Shown: one piece after another, positions 22,260 to 30,102 of the stretch | Layout: each line of letters opens with the position of its first letter | Numbering within the stretch: position 1 is the stretch's first letter | Assembly: GCA_029263315.1 (NCBI GenBank) | Contig: JAJCXR010000004.1 | Coordinates: forward strand, 1-64,000 | Direction: 5' to 3' | DNA: 64,000 bases | Source: Acidobacteriota bacterium | GTDB lineage: Bacteria > Acidobacteriota > Thermoanaerobaculia > Multivoradales > J023 | Program-made: the position numbers and the translations under genes | Notes under the pieces: model-generated | What the model was told of the DNA's origin: nothing | Databases searched by the model: none | Seen by the model: only the letters and a program-made list of their open reading frames with translations

Positions 22260-22938
22260 TGCGCAGACGGTAACCCACTCCGATCACCGTTTCTATCGGG
22301 TCCTCAGTCATTGCGAGCTTGTGCCGGAGGCGGCGAATGTGGGTGTCGACGGTCCGCGAGTCGGCGTCGGCGCTGTAACCCCAAACATTCTGCAGCAGGC
22401 GCGATCGGCTCTGCACCCGATCTCGTCCTTCGGCCATGGCTTCGAGCAACTTGAACTCCGTCACCGTCAAGCGCACCTCGGTATCGTCGACCAAGACCCG
22501 GTGAGCTTGACGATCAATGCGCAGCTTGCCGAATTGCAAGACATCCGGCTCCGTCCTCGCCGTCTGCACGCGGCGCAGGACGGCCTTGACCCGCAGCACC
22601 ACCTCCCGCGGGCTGAACGGCTTGGTGATGTAGTCGTCGGCTCCCAACTCCAGGCCGACGATACGATCGAGCTCGTCGTCCTTGGCGGTCAACATGACGA
22701 TCGGAATGGCTGCCGTCTTGGGCTCCCGCTTGAGGAGACGGGTGATTTCCAGACCGTCGAGGCCGGGCAGCATGAGGTCGAGCAGGAGGAGATCCGGCAG
22801 CTGCCGCCGAACCGTCGCCAAGCCGCGATCGCCGGTCTCTTCGAGGCTCACCCGGAAGCCGTTCTCCTGCAGGTTGTATTGCAGGATCTCAGCGATGGTG
22901 GGTTCGTCTTCGATGATCAGAATGTGCGCCTTCGACAT
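22252..22938 (-). CDS. phoB: PhoB-like response regulator (OmpR/PhoB family)
   Basis: 228 aa. The receiver domain has the acidic pair IIEDE, phospho-acceptor Asp54 (LLLLDLMLPG), LTAKDDE and KPFSPRE. The C-terminal winged helix has TVTEFKLLEAMAEG and SRTVDTHIRRLRHKL, typical of PhoB. It pairs with the overlapping PhoR-like kinase. Its expected target, a Pho box, is present 1.6 kb away in front of pstS. No strong RBS was seen. Confidence 0.9.
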   Translation of the reverse strand: MSKAHILIIEDEPTIAEILQYNLQENGFRVSLEETGDRGLATVRRQLPDLLLLDLMLPGLDGLEITRLLKREPKTAAIPIVMLTAKDDELDRIVGLELGADDYITKPFSPREVVLRVKAVLRRVQTARTEPDVLQFGKLRIDRQAHRVLVDDTEVRLTVTEFKLLEAMAEGRDRVQSRSRLLQNVWGYSADADSRTVDTHIRRLRHKLAMTEDPIETVIGVGYRLRSG

Positions 22939-22990
22939 GCTGCATCGAGGCTAGCATGTCCAGGCGCAGGAGGGGAGTGGGGACGGCGGC

Positions 22991-23021
22991 AAAAGAAAAG
23001 GGCGTCCTGACCAGGGTGCCC
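22991..23021 (-). terminator. Rho-independent terminator after the porin gene
   Basis: On the minus strand a GC-rich stem (GGGCACCCTG paired with CAGGACGCCC, with two wobble pairs and a tight loop) is followed immediately by CTTTTCTTTT. It lies 32-62 bp after the porin stop and separates the porin transcript from phoB. Confidence 0.8.
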
Positions 23022-23052
23022 CGACTCGAGACCGACGGCCAAGACGGTCTGA

Positions 23053-24270
23053 TCAGAAGTCGACCTGCCAGCGGAGGAGGAAGAAGTCCGCCTCGCCCAC
23101 CTGGTCGACGTCGGCGTGCACCCAGTTGATCATCATGCGAGTCGCCGGATTGGGGTACCAGTTGAGGCCGAGGCTCCAGTCGTCCTGCTCGCCGCCGAAG
23201 ACACCTTCGTCGCTGAGGTCGAGGGTGGAGTAGCGGCCGGCGATTTCCCAAGCACCCTTGCCACCGTCCCTGAGGAAGTTGGACTTCGGCTTGAGGCGAT
23301 CGAATTCGCCGTTGCTGGTCTTGTATCGGCGGTGCTCACCGGTCAGGAAGTAACCGAATTGGATGTACGAGCCGGCGAAGGTCGGGTCGCCCACCAGGGG
23401 CGCATCGACCTCCGCCTGCAAATGCTCGGCGGCGAACCAAAAGGAATTGAACACACCGGCCAACTCGAGGTCGTAGAGGGTGGCACGGTCGGCGGCGAAA
23501 GTGCCGGTATCGACAAAACGGCCGGTGAAGTGGGCTTCGGGGCGGGCCCGGAAGCGGATCGAGCTGTCGCGGTCTTTGTGGGTGGCCGATAAACCGAGAT
23601 GCAGCATGCGCCTGCCCTGGTCCCCATAGAGGGGGCGGAAGGCGATGCGGCCGGTGAGGTTGACGTTGTCTTCGTCGGTGCTGGTGCCGAAGTCATCGGC
23701 GTCGTAGAAAGCGCCGATACCCCAGTTGAGCTTGTCGCCGTCCTTACCGTGGAAACCGATACCGGAGTTACGGCTGGGGGCGAAGGCTTGCACCGGCAAG
23801 GAACGCTCGAGGAAAGTGGTGTACTTGGAGCTGGTCAGCTCCTCCAGGCTGAAGTACTCCTTGTAGTGGCCAAAGCGAACCGTGCCCCAGTCGTTTTTGA
23901 TGCCGATGTAAAGATCCTTGGCGTCGGCATCACCGCCGGCAAAGTCGAGCTGGGCCTTGAATTCGATGCGTTCGTAGAGGGTGCCGGAGAAAAAGAGACG
24001 GGCCCGACGGATCTCGAAGCCGTTGCCGTCGGTCTCATCGACCAGGGCGTCGTCGGCATCGACGAAGGTGTAGTCGGCCATGATCCGGCCTCCAAATTTC
24101 AGGTCGAATGCCTTGTCGGGGGATGTCAACTTGAAGCCGTTGCTCCACTTGTACGTCCAGTCCTCGTCGGCCGAGGCAGCCGGTGCGATGAGCGCAGCCG
24201 CTAGTAAACCAGCGGCAGCGATTTTCAAGCTTTGAGTGCCTGGCATGAGGCGGTTGAGAGATCGCGTCAT
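23053..24270 (-). CDS. OprO/OprP-family phosphate-selective porin
   Basis: 405 aa from the ATG at 24270 with AAGGAG upstream. The signal peptide is IAAAGLLAAALIAPAASA. The mature protein has alternating amphipathic strands, the N-terminal KLTSPDKAFDLKFGGRIMADY and FEIRRARLFFSGTLYERIEFKAQ-type pattern of OprP, and the C-terminus ends in Phe (LRWQVDF), as expected for BAM-dependent barrels. OprP-like porins form anion/phosphate-selective trimers. Placement between phoB and the pst operon supports phosphate uptake. It is divergent from pstS with 400 bp between starts, and a clear terminator follows. Confidence 0.9.
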   Translation of the reverse strand: MTRSLNRLMPGTQSLKIAAAGLLAAALIAPAASADEDWTYKWSNGFKLTSPDKAFDLKFGGRIMADYTFVDADDALVDETDGNGFEIRRARLFFSGTLYERIEFKAQLDFAGGDADAKDLYIGIKNDWGTVRFGHYKEYFSLEELTSSKYTTFLERSLPVQAFAPSRNSGIGFHGKDGDKLNWGIGAFYDADDFGTSTDEDNVNLTGRIAFRPLYGDQGRRMLHLGLSATHKDRDSSIRFRARPEAHFTGRFVDTGTFAADRATLYDLELAGVFNSFWFAAEHLQAEVDAPLVGDPTFAGSYIQFGYFLTGEHRRYKTSNGEFDRLKPKSNFLRDGGKGAWEIAGRYSTLDLSDEGVFGGEQDDWSLGLNWYPNPATRMMINWVHADVDQVGEADFFLLRWQVDF

Positions 24271-24485
24271 CGCTTCTCCTTGGGTAGCAGGTTGGGGGGC
24301 ACGCTGAGGGTCACGTCTGAGATCGCCTGTGGGTTGAGAAAATGGGTTGGGGCAGCGGAGACAAGCAAGCCTCAGCACCCGGCTGATGGAACGGCCGAAC
24401 ATAGAGGTGTAAAGATGAGCTCAGCTGAGACTACCGGGGTGAAGTTTCTGTGAAGATGTGTCGAGTGTCTACGGCTGAATACGAG

Positions 24486-24525
24486 GTGTCACCAAAGTCT
24501 CGAAGGGCTGTCACAAGCCTGTAAC
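24486..24525 (+). promoter_or_regulatory. Pho box array upstream of pstS
   Basis: CTGTCAC (24508-24514), AAGC, CTGTAAC (24519-24525) reproduces the 7-bp direct repeats with 11-bp period of PhoB sites. At the same 11-bp phase upstream are GTGTCAC (24486-24492, strong) and GTCTCGA (24497-24503, weak), giving up to four half-sites. The consensus is known from enterobacterial PhoB; binding by this PhoB is inferred. Confidence 0.8.
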
Positions 24526-24588
24526 ATGAGCTCGCCAAAATAGCCCGAGCATGGTTTGGAGCTGACCGGAGCGCCCATGCCCCTGTCT

Positions 24589-24648
24589 CAGACACTTGGC
24601 CGGATACTTGGGCAGAGACTCGGCCAGCGACCTGCCCAGAGACATTTT
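24589..24648. repeat. Degenerate 12-bp tandem repeat in the pstS leader
   Basis: Five consecutive 12-bp units begin CAGACACTTGGC, CGGATACTTGGG, CAGAGACTCGGC, CAGCGACCTGCC and CAGAGACATTTT. They fill most of the space between the Pho box and the pstS RBS. The function is unknown. It could affect leader RNA structure or be a replication-slippage product. Confidence 0.75.
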
Positions 24649-24670
24649 TAGCCTCGACCAGGAGACGACA

Positions 24671-25582
24671 ATGACGACGCGATACAACTCCGATCTACAC
24701 CGCTTCGGGACCCTGGCGCTGCTGCTCGTGACCCTGGTGGCCTGCGGCCGTCCCAGCGACAACGGCGACGGCGGTTCCCGTCAAGTGATCCAGAACAAGG
24801 GCTCGGATACCTTGGTGAATGTGGCTCAAGCTTGGGCCGAGGAATACAAGACGGTGAAACCCGAGGTCGCCGTGGCGGTGACCGGCGGTGGCTCGGGGAC
24901 GGGAATCTCGGCGCTGATCAACGGCACCGTCGACCTGGCCAGCTCCAGCCGCCAGATCAAGGCGTCGGAGAAGCAGCAGGCGCAGAAGAACGGCGTCGAG
25001 CCCAAGGAGCACATCGTCGGTTTCGATGCCTTGGCGATCTTTCTGCATCCTGACAACCCGATCGAGGAGATGAGCCTGCAGCAGCTGGCGGCCATCTACG
25101 GTGAAGGCGGCACCATCGATTCGTGGAGCCAGCTCGGGGTCAGCGTTCCCGGTTGCGGTAGTGACGAAATCGTTCGTGTCAGCCGCCAGAACAACTCGGG
25201 CACCTACGCTTATTTCAAGCAGGCGGTGCTCGGCAAGGGGATGGAATACAAGTTGGGCTCCCGCGATCTGCACGGCTCCAAGGATGTCGTCGATCTGGTG
25301 GAGCACACCCCCTGCGCCATCGGCTATAGCGGCTTGGCCTACGCCAACGAAGGGGTCAAGGTGCCCTGTGTCAGACGCCAAGACGGCGGTGAATGTGTGG
25401 CTCCGTCGGTGGCCTCGGCCCTCGACAAGTCCTATGCCATCGCCCGGCCGCTGTTCATGTACACCGCGGGCGAGCCACAGGGCGAAGTCGCCGAATACCT
25501 GCAATGGATCCTGAGTCACGACGGCCAGTGCATTCTCTTCGAGAAGGGTTATGCGCCGGTTCTTACCGTGACTTGCAGCTGA
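24671..25582 (+). CDS. pstS: Phosphate ABC transporter substrate-binding lipoprotein
   Basis: 303 aa from the ATG at 24671, with AGGAG upstream. The lipobox is LVAC (Cys about 25). PstS signatures: KGSDTLVNVAQAWAEEY, the phosphate-loop GGGSGTGISALINGTVDLASSSR (given in parts GGGSGTG and DLASSSR), SRQNNSGTYAYFKQAVLG and IGYSGLAY. First gene of the operon pstS-phoU-pstC-pstA-pstB1-pstB2, behind the Pho box. An upstream TTG-started extension reads through the 12-bp repeats and is not believed. Confidence 0.93.
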   Translation: MTTRYNSDLHRFGTLALLLVTLVACGRPSDNGDGGSRQVIQNKGSDTLVNVAQAWAEEYKTVKPEVAVAVTGGGSGTGISALINGTVDLASSSRQIKASEKQQAQKNGVEPKEHIVGFDALAIFLHPDNPIEEMSLQQLAAIYGEGGTIDSWSQLGVSVPGCGSDEIVRVSRQNNSGTYAYFKQAVLGKGMEYKLGSRDLHGSKDVVDLVEHTPCAIGYSGLAYANEGVKVPCVRRQDGGECVAPSVASALDKSYAIARPLFMYTAGEPQGEVAEYLQWILSHDGQCILFEKGYAPVLTVTCS

Positions 25583-25586
25583 CACC

Positions 25587-26678
25587 ATGAGCCACTACGA
25601 AGAGCGTCTACAGGCCGACCTCGAGGCCATTCGTCGCCGCGTTCGGGCGATCGGTGAGCAAGTTCAGGCGGCCCAGCAGCAAGCCGTGCGGGCGTTGCTG
25701 ACCACCGATCGTGCCTTGGCGGCGGAGGTCATCCTCGGCGACCTGCCGATCAACCGCCAAGTGAGGGCTTTGGATCAAGCGTGCCATGCCTTCGTAGCGC
25801 GGCACGTGCCCAGCGCCGGTCCGCTGCGCTTCGTTTCCTCGGTGCTGAGGCTAAGTATCGGTCTGGAGCGCATCGGTGACTACGCGGCCACCATCTGCCG
25901 CGAGGCGGTGCAGCTATCGGCGCCGATTCCTCCGGTGATCGCCGACCAAGTCGAGCTCATGGCCGACCAAAGCTATGCCGCTCTGGCGCAGGCGATGACC
26001 GCCTGGAACACCGGTAACGCAGAGCTCGCCAGAGGAACCTTGGGCATGGCCAAGCAGGCTGGGGGGGCCTTCGATACCCTGATCAAGGCCCTGGTGCGGC
26101 AAGGAACGGAAGGGGTCCAACCGCTGGCAGATCTCTTTGCGTCCTTGACTGTCCTGACCCGTCTCTCGCGGGTCGTCGGGCAAGCCAAGAACATCTGTGA
26201 AGAGACGCTTTTTGCAGTGGCCGGCGAAACCAAAGAACCCAAACGCTATCGCCTGCTCTTCGTCGATGCGCAGGACAACTGTTTCAGTCAATTGGCCGTT
26301 GCCTATTGTCGCCGGGCCTTTCCCGAGAGCGCCGACTACGAGTCGGCGGGTTGGGAACCCGGTGGCGCCTTGGAAGCCCGTTGCCAGGTTTTCATGGAGC
26401 GCCATGGTTTTGCCACCAACGGCTTGAGCCCCAAGGGATTGAGGGAGCTGAGCGATGACCTCTCGGCGTACCATCTCATCATCAGCTTGGCGGGGGATAT
26501 CCGTCCCCACGTCGAAGAGATTCCCTTCCATACCGTGGTGCTGGAATGGAATCTCGGACCGCCGGTCGAAGGTTTGGATCAGCAGCGGGCCGAGCATGTC
26601 TTGCAGGCCGCTTGGGACGAGCTCAAGGTCCGCTGCGGTGGGCTGATGGAGCTGCTGCGGGGCGAAGGGGCAAGCTGA
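25587..26678 (+). CDS. phoU: PhoU fused to a degenerate low-molecular-weight phosphatase-like domain
   Basis: 363 aa. Residues 1-215 are PhoU: two three-helix repeats with the conserved RIGDYAATI (His normally in this motif region is absent) and LSRVVGQAKNICEET. Residues 219-360 resemble an LMW protein-tyrosine phosphatase/arsenate-reductase fold, beginning YRLLFVDAQDNCFSQLA. Aligned with the family P-loop (V-C-x-G-N-x-C-R-S), the nucleophilic Cys is Asp227 and the phosphate-binding Arg is Phe233, so the domain should be inactive. It probably works as a binding or sensing domain (inference). The gene sits second in the operon, 4 bp after pstS, rather than at the usual 3' end. Confidence 0.85.
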   Translation: MSHYEERLQADLEAIRRRVRAIGEQVQAAQQQAVRALLTTDRALAAEVILGDLPINRQVRALDQACHAFVARHVPSAGPLRFVSSVLRLSIGLERIGDYAATICREAVQLSAPIPPVIADQVELMADQSYAALAQAMTAWNTGNAELARGTLGMAKQAGGAFDTLIKALVRQGTEGVQPLADLFASLTVLTRLSRVVGQAKNICEETLFAVAGETKEPKRYRLLFVDAQDNCFSQLAVAYCRRAFPESADYESAGWEPGGALEARCQVFMERHGFATNGLSPKGLRELSDDLSAYHLIISLAGDIRPHVEEIPFHTVVLEWNLGPPVEGLDQQRAEHVLQAAWDELKVRCGGLMELLRGEGAS

Positions 26679-26680
26679 TC

Positions 26681-27598
26681 ATGGAGGCTTCTGCGGCTGG
26701 CGATTTCGATCGTCGTAACAGCTCCTGGTATGTCGACAAGGTGGTCCAAGCTCTGGTCTTCATCGGGGGAATCTCCGGCATTCTCTGCATCCTGGGCATC
26801 TTCGTGTTCATCTCGAAGGAGGGCTTTGGATTCATTGCCAACACCATCGACATCAAGGAGTTCTTCACTTCCCCCAACTGGCGCCCGACGTCGGAGGAGA
26901 ATCCCACCTACGGAGCCCTGGCGTTGATCGCCGGGACCGCCAGTGTCACCGGCTTGGCGATGGTGGTGGCGGTACCCTTCTCCCTTGGAGCGGCCATCTA
27001 CATCGGCGAGTTCGCCCGCGGCAAAACCCGCGAGGTGCTCAAGGTGTTGGTGGAGATGCTGGCTGCCATCCCTTCCGTGGTTTGGGGTTTCATCGGGCTG
27101 TCGATCATGAATCCGGTGATCATCGACCTCTTCGACGTGCCGGTGGGCCTCAATGTGCTCAACGCCGGTGTCATCCTCGGCTTGATGGCGGCACCGATCA
27201 TGACAACCATCGCCGAAGACGCCTTGAAGGCCGTCCCGGACCACTACCGAGAGGCGGCGGAGGCAATGGGGGCCACCCGCTGGCAAGTCACCTTCAGGGT
27301 GGTCTTACCGGCCGCCAAGAACGGCTTGGTGGCGGCGGTGCTGTTGGGGGTCGGCCGGGGCTTCGGCGAGACCATGGCAGTGCTGATGGCCAGTGGCCAT
27401 TCGATCAACATGCCCGACAGTATTTTCGATTCGGTACGTGCCTTGACCGCCACCATCGCCGCGGAGCTGGGTGAGACGGCGGTGGGTTCGGACCACTACC
27501 AGGCGTTGTTTACCCTCGGTATCTTTCTCTTCGCCATCACCTTTGTGATCAATCTGGCGGCTGATCTGGTGCTGCGCGGCATTCGCAAGGAGGCGTAG
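26681..27598 (+). CDS. pstC: Phosphate ABC transporter permease PstC
   Basis: 305 aa from the ATG at 26681, directly after the phoU stop. Six TM segments, starting VVQALVFIGGISGILCILGI. The binding-protein-dependent permease EAA loop is YREAAEAMGATRWQVTFRVVLPAA. PstC-specific stretches include FFTSPNWRPT and EMLAAIPSVVWGF. Pairs with PstA to form the inner-membrane channel. Confidence 0.93.
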   Translation: MEASAAGDFDRRNSSWYVDKVVQALVFIGGISGILCILGIFVFISKEGFGFIANTIDIKEFFTSPNWRPTSEENPTYGALALIAGTASVTGLAMVVAVPFSLGAAIYIGEFARGKTREVLKVLVEMLAAIPSVVWGFIGLSIMNPVIIDLFDVPVGLNVLNAGVILGLMAAPIMTTIAEDALKAVPDHYREAAEAMGATRWQVTFRVVLPAAKNGLVAAVLLGVGRGFGETMAVLMASGHSINMPDSIFDSVRALTATIAAELGETAVGSDHYQALFTLGIFLFAITFVINLAADLVLRGIRKEA

Positions 27599-27600
27599 GG

Positions 27601-28470
27601 ATGTTCGAGACCACGGATTTGAACCAACGCAATCGGCAAGTGGAGTCGCGGGTCAAGACCCTATTCTTGCTCATGACATTGCTGCTTATCTTGCCGGTGC
27701 TGGTCATCCTCACCATGTTGGTGATCAAGGGTGGCCCGATGCTGAGCATCGACTTTTTGTTCACCGAACCCACCCAAGGCATGACCGCCGGCGGTATCCT
27801 GCCCGCCCTGGTGGGCACCGTCTGGTTGGTGGTGGTGGCGTTGCTGGCGTCGGTGCCTTTTGGTGTGGCGGCGGCACTCTACTTGAGCGAGTACGCGGCC
27901 GACAATTGGCTGACCCGCATCATCAACCTGGCGATCATCAATTTGGCGGGTGTGCCGTCCATCGTGCATGCCCTCTTTGGCGTCGGGGCCTTTGTGCTCT
28001 TCTTTCGTTTCGGCACCAGCATCCTGGCCGCCAGCTTGACCTTGGCGGTGATGACCTTGCCGGTGGTCATCGTTTCGACACGCGAGGCATTGCAGGCGGT
28101 GCCCCATGCCTTCCGCGAAGCCTGCTGGAACATGGGGGCGACCCGCTGGCAGACCATCCGCCGGGTGGTGCTGCCCAACTCCATCAGCGGCATTCTCACC
28201 GGTGTCATCCTCGAGGTGTCCCGCACCGCCGGGGAAACGGCACCGATCATGTTTACCGGCGCCGCCTTCTATTTGCCCTTCTTGCCGCAGAGTGTTTACG
28301 ACCAGACCATGGCCATGTCCTTGCACCTCTTCGTGATCTCGACGCAGGTGCCGGATGTGCCGGAGGGTTTGCCCTACGGTGTGGCCTTGGTCTTGATTGG
28401 CATGGTGCTGTCGATGAACGCTTTGTCCATCGCCTTTCGCACCTACTTGCGGGGTAAGAAAAAATGGTGA
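27601..28470 (+). CDS. pstA: Phosphate ABC transporter permease PstA
   Basis: 289 aa, AAGGAGG upstream, 2 bp after pstC. Six TM segments, the PstA pattern FLFTEPTQGMTAGGILPALVGT, the strand-loop LAGVPSIVHALFGVGAF, and the EAA loop FREACWNMGATRWQTIRRVVLPN. The 3' end overlaps pstB1 by 7 bp. Pairs with PstC. Confidence 0.93.
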   Translation: MFETTDLNQRNRQVESRVKTLFLLMTLLLILPVLVILTMLVIKGGPMLSIDFLFTEPTQGMTAGGILPALVGTVWLVVVALLASVPFGVAAALYLSEYAADNWLTRIINLAIINLAGVPSIVHALFGVGAFVLFFRFGTSILAASLTLAVMTLPVVIVSTREALQAVPHAFREACWNMGATRWQTIRRVVLPNSISGILTGVILEVSRTAGETAPIMFTGAAFYLPFLPQSVYDQTMAMSLHLFVISTQVPDVPEGLPYGVALVLIGMVLSMNALSIAFRTYLRGKKKW

Positions 28471-29270
28471 CGGACGAGGGGCGGACGGCCGTCGACGGGT
28501 CTACCCGGGACGGCGCCGAGGTCAAGCTGTCGGTGCGCGATCTGAGCATCAGCTACGGCGACAAAACGGTGCTTTCCGGTGTCAGTTTCGATGTCGAGGA
28601 ACATGAGATCTTCGGCATCATCGGCCCCGCCAATAGCGGCAAGACTTCCTTTCTGCGGGCCCTCAACCGCATGGACGACTTCATTCCCGAGATGCAAGTG
28701 GAGGGGGAGGTGCTATTCAACGGCATGGAAGTGCGGCGCTGGCGTAACGTCTATGCGCTGCGTCGGCGCATCGGGGTCGTTTTTCCCCTGCCCGTCGGCC
28801 TGCCGCTCAGTATCTACGACAACGTCGCCCTGTCGCCGCAGCTGTCCGGCATCAAAGACAAGACGGTGCTCGACGAGACGGTGGAGCGCTGCCTGCGCCG
28901 CGCCGCCCTGTGGGACGAGGTCAAGGATCGGCTGGATTCCCTGGGCAGCTTGCTGTCCGGCGGTCAGCAGCAGCGTCTGACCATCGCCAGGGCCCTGTCC
29001 CAGGAGCCCGAGCTGTTGCTGCTCGACGAGTTCTCCATCGCCGTCGACCCGGTGACGACGATGCGCATCGAAGATGTGCTCAAGGAGCTGAAGCAGGAAA
29101 TGACCATCATCCTGGTGACCAATCTCGTGCAGCAGGCGAGGCGTCTGGCCGACCGTACGGCCTTTTTTCTCAGCGGCGAGCTGGTGGAGGTGGCGGCGAC
29201 GGAAGATCTGTTCACCGGCCAGGTGCAGGATGCGCGCAGCCGCGACTATGTGGAGGGGCGTTTTGGCTGA
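28464..29270 (+). CDS. pstB: PstB-type ABC ATPase with intact signature but degenerate catalytic loops
   Basis: 268 aa. Walker A GPANSGKT and Walker B LLLLDE are present and the signature is canonical LSGGQQQRL. In contrast, the Q-loop Gln is Pro (VVFPLPVGLP versus the usual MVFQxPxPxP), the switch His is Asn (LVTNLVQQA versus VTHNMQQA), and the D-loop is IAVD rather than SALD. The protein should therefore donate a good signature to its partner but catalyse poorly at its own site. It overlaps both pstA (7 bp) and pstB2 (8 bp), which favours balanced production of the two subunits. Confidence 0.9.
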   Translation: MVTDEGRTAVDGSTRDGAEVKLSVRDLSISYGDKTVLSGVSFDVEEHEIFGIIGPANSGKTSFLRALNRMDDFIPEMQVEGEVLFNGMEVRRWRNVYALRRRIGVVFPLPVGLPLSIYDNVALSPQLSGIKDKTVLDETVERCLRRAALWDEVKDRLDSLGSLLSGGQQQRLTIARALSQEPELLLLDEFSIAVDPVTTMRIEDVLKELKQEMTIILVTNLVQQARRLADRTAFFLSGELVEVAATEDLFTGQVQDARSRDYVEGRFG

Positions 29271-30087
29271 ATCAGCAAGCAATGTCACGAGGACCGATGC
29301 CATCGAGACCGATGCCATCAAGACCGATGCCATCAAGACCGACAAGCTGAGCCTTTGGTACGGTAACTTTCAGGCCCTGTTCGATGTCGACCTGGCGATC
29401 AAACAAGGCATCATCACCTCGATGATCGGGCCGTCGGGCTGTGGCAAGTCCACCTTCCTGCGCAGCATCAACCGCATCAACGAGCGTTTGGGTTATGTGC
29501 GCACCCGCGGCAAGATCGAAGTGCTCGGCCACGACATTTATGGCCCGGAGGTGGAGAAGGTCCAGGTCCGCAAGCAGGTCGGCATGGTCTTTCAACGCCC
29601 TAACCCACTGCCTTTGTCCATCCGGGACAACGTGCTTTTCGCCTATCGGTTGCACGATCCGCAACACCGCCGCAAGGGTAAGGCGGCCCTCGACGAGATC
29701 GTCGAGAAAGCCCTGCGGCAAGTGCTGCTCTGGGACACGGTCAAGGATCGGCTCCAGCGTCCGGCGGGGTTGTTGTCTTTGGAAGAGCAGCAGAAACTTT
29801 GCATCGCCCGTTTGATTCCGGTGCAGCCGAGGGTGCTGCTCATGGACGAGCCTTGCTCGGCCCTCGATCCGGCCGGAACCGAAGCGGTGGAAGAGCTGAT
29901 CTGGGAGCTGCGGGGCGACTATACGATCCTCATCGTCACCCACAATATGGCCCAGGCGCGCCGGGCCAGCGAAGAGTGCATCTTCATGTTGATGGGCAAG
30001 GTGGTGGAGCACACCGATACGGCGCAGATGTTTGTCACGCCGCAGCACGAAGAAACGGCGAACTATATCGAGGGTCGCTACGGCTAG
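29263..30087 (+). CDS. pstB: Second PstB-type ABC ATPase, catalytic loops intact but signature degenerate
   Basis: 274 aa from a TTG at 29263, with GGAGGGG 5 nt upstream; an in-frame ATG at 29230 has no RBS and lies deep inside pstB1. Walker A GPSGCGKST, Q-loop MVFQRPNPLP, Walker B LLMDEPCSALDP and switch His VTHNMAQA are all canonical. The signature LSGGQ is replaced by LSLEE (LLSLEEQQKLCIAR). This is the mirror image of PstB1. Together they predict one active and one degenerate composite ATP site. The N-terminus carries a 15-bp repeat encoding TDAIK units. Last gene of the pst operon. Confidence 0.9.
   Translation: MAESASNVTRTDAIETDAIKTDAIKTDKLSLWYGNFQALFDVDLAIKQGIITSMIGPSGCGKSTFLRSINRINERLGYVRTRGKIEVLGHDIYGPEVEKVQVRKQVGMVFQRPNPLPLSIRDNVLFAYRLHDPQHRRKGKAALDEIVEKALRQVLLWDTVKDRLQRPAGLLSLEEQQKLCIARLIPVQPRVLLMDEPCSALDPAGTEAVEELIWELRGDYTILIVTHNMAQARRASEECIFMLMGKVVEHTDTAQMFVTPQHEETANYIEGRYG
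29293..29337. repeat. 15-bp in-frame tandem repeat, 3 copies, start of pstB2
   Basis: ACCGATGCCATCGAG, ACCGATGCCATCAAG, ACCGATGCCATCAAG, then a partial copy. Encodes TDAIE/TDAIK units before the first ABC strand. Confidence 0.9.
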
Positions 30088-30102
30088 AGGCTCCCGAAGT
30101 CG

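Noticed and set aside
29230-29262. ATG at 29230 as start of pstB2
   Set aside because: No RBS and 41 bp inside pstB1; the TTG at 29263 has GGAGGGG at proper spacing.
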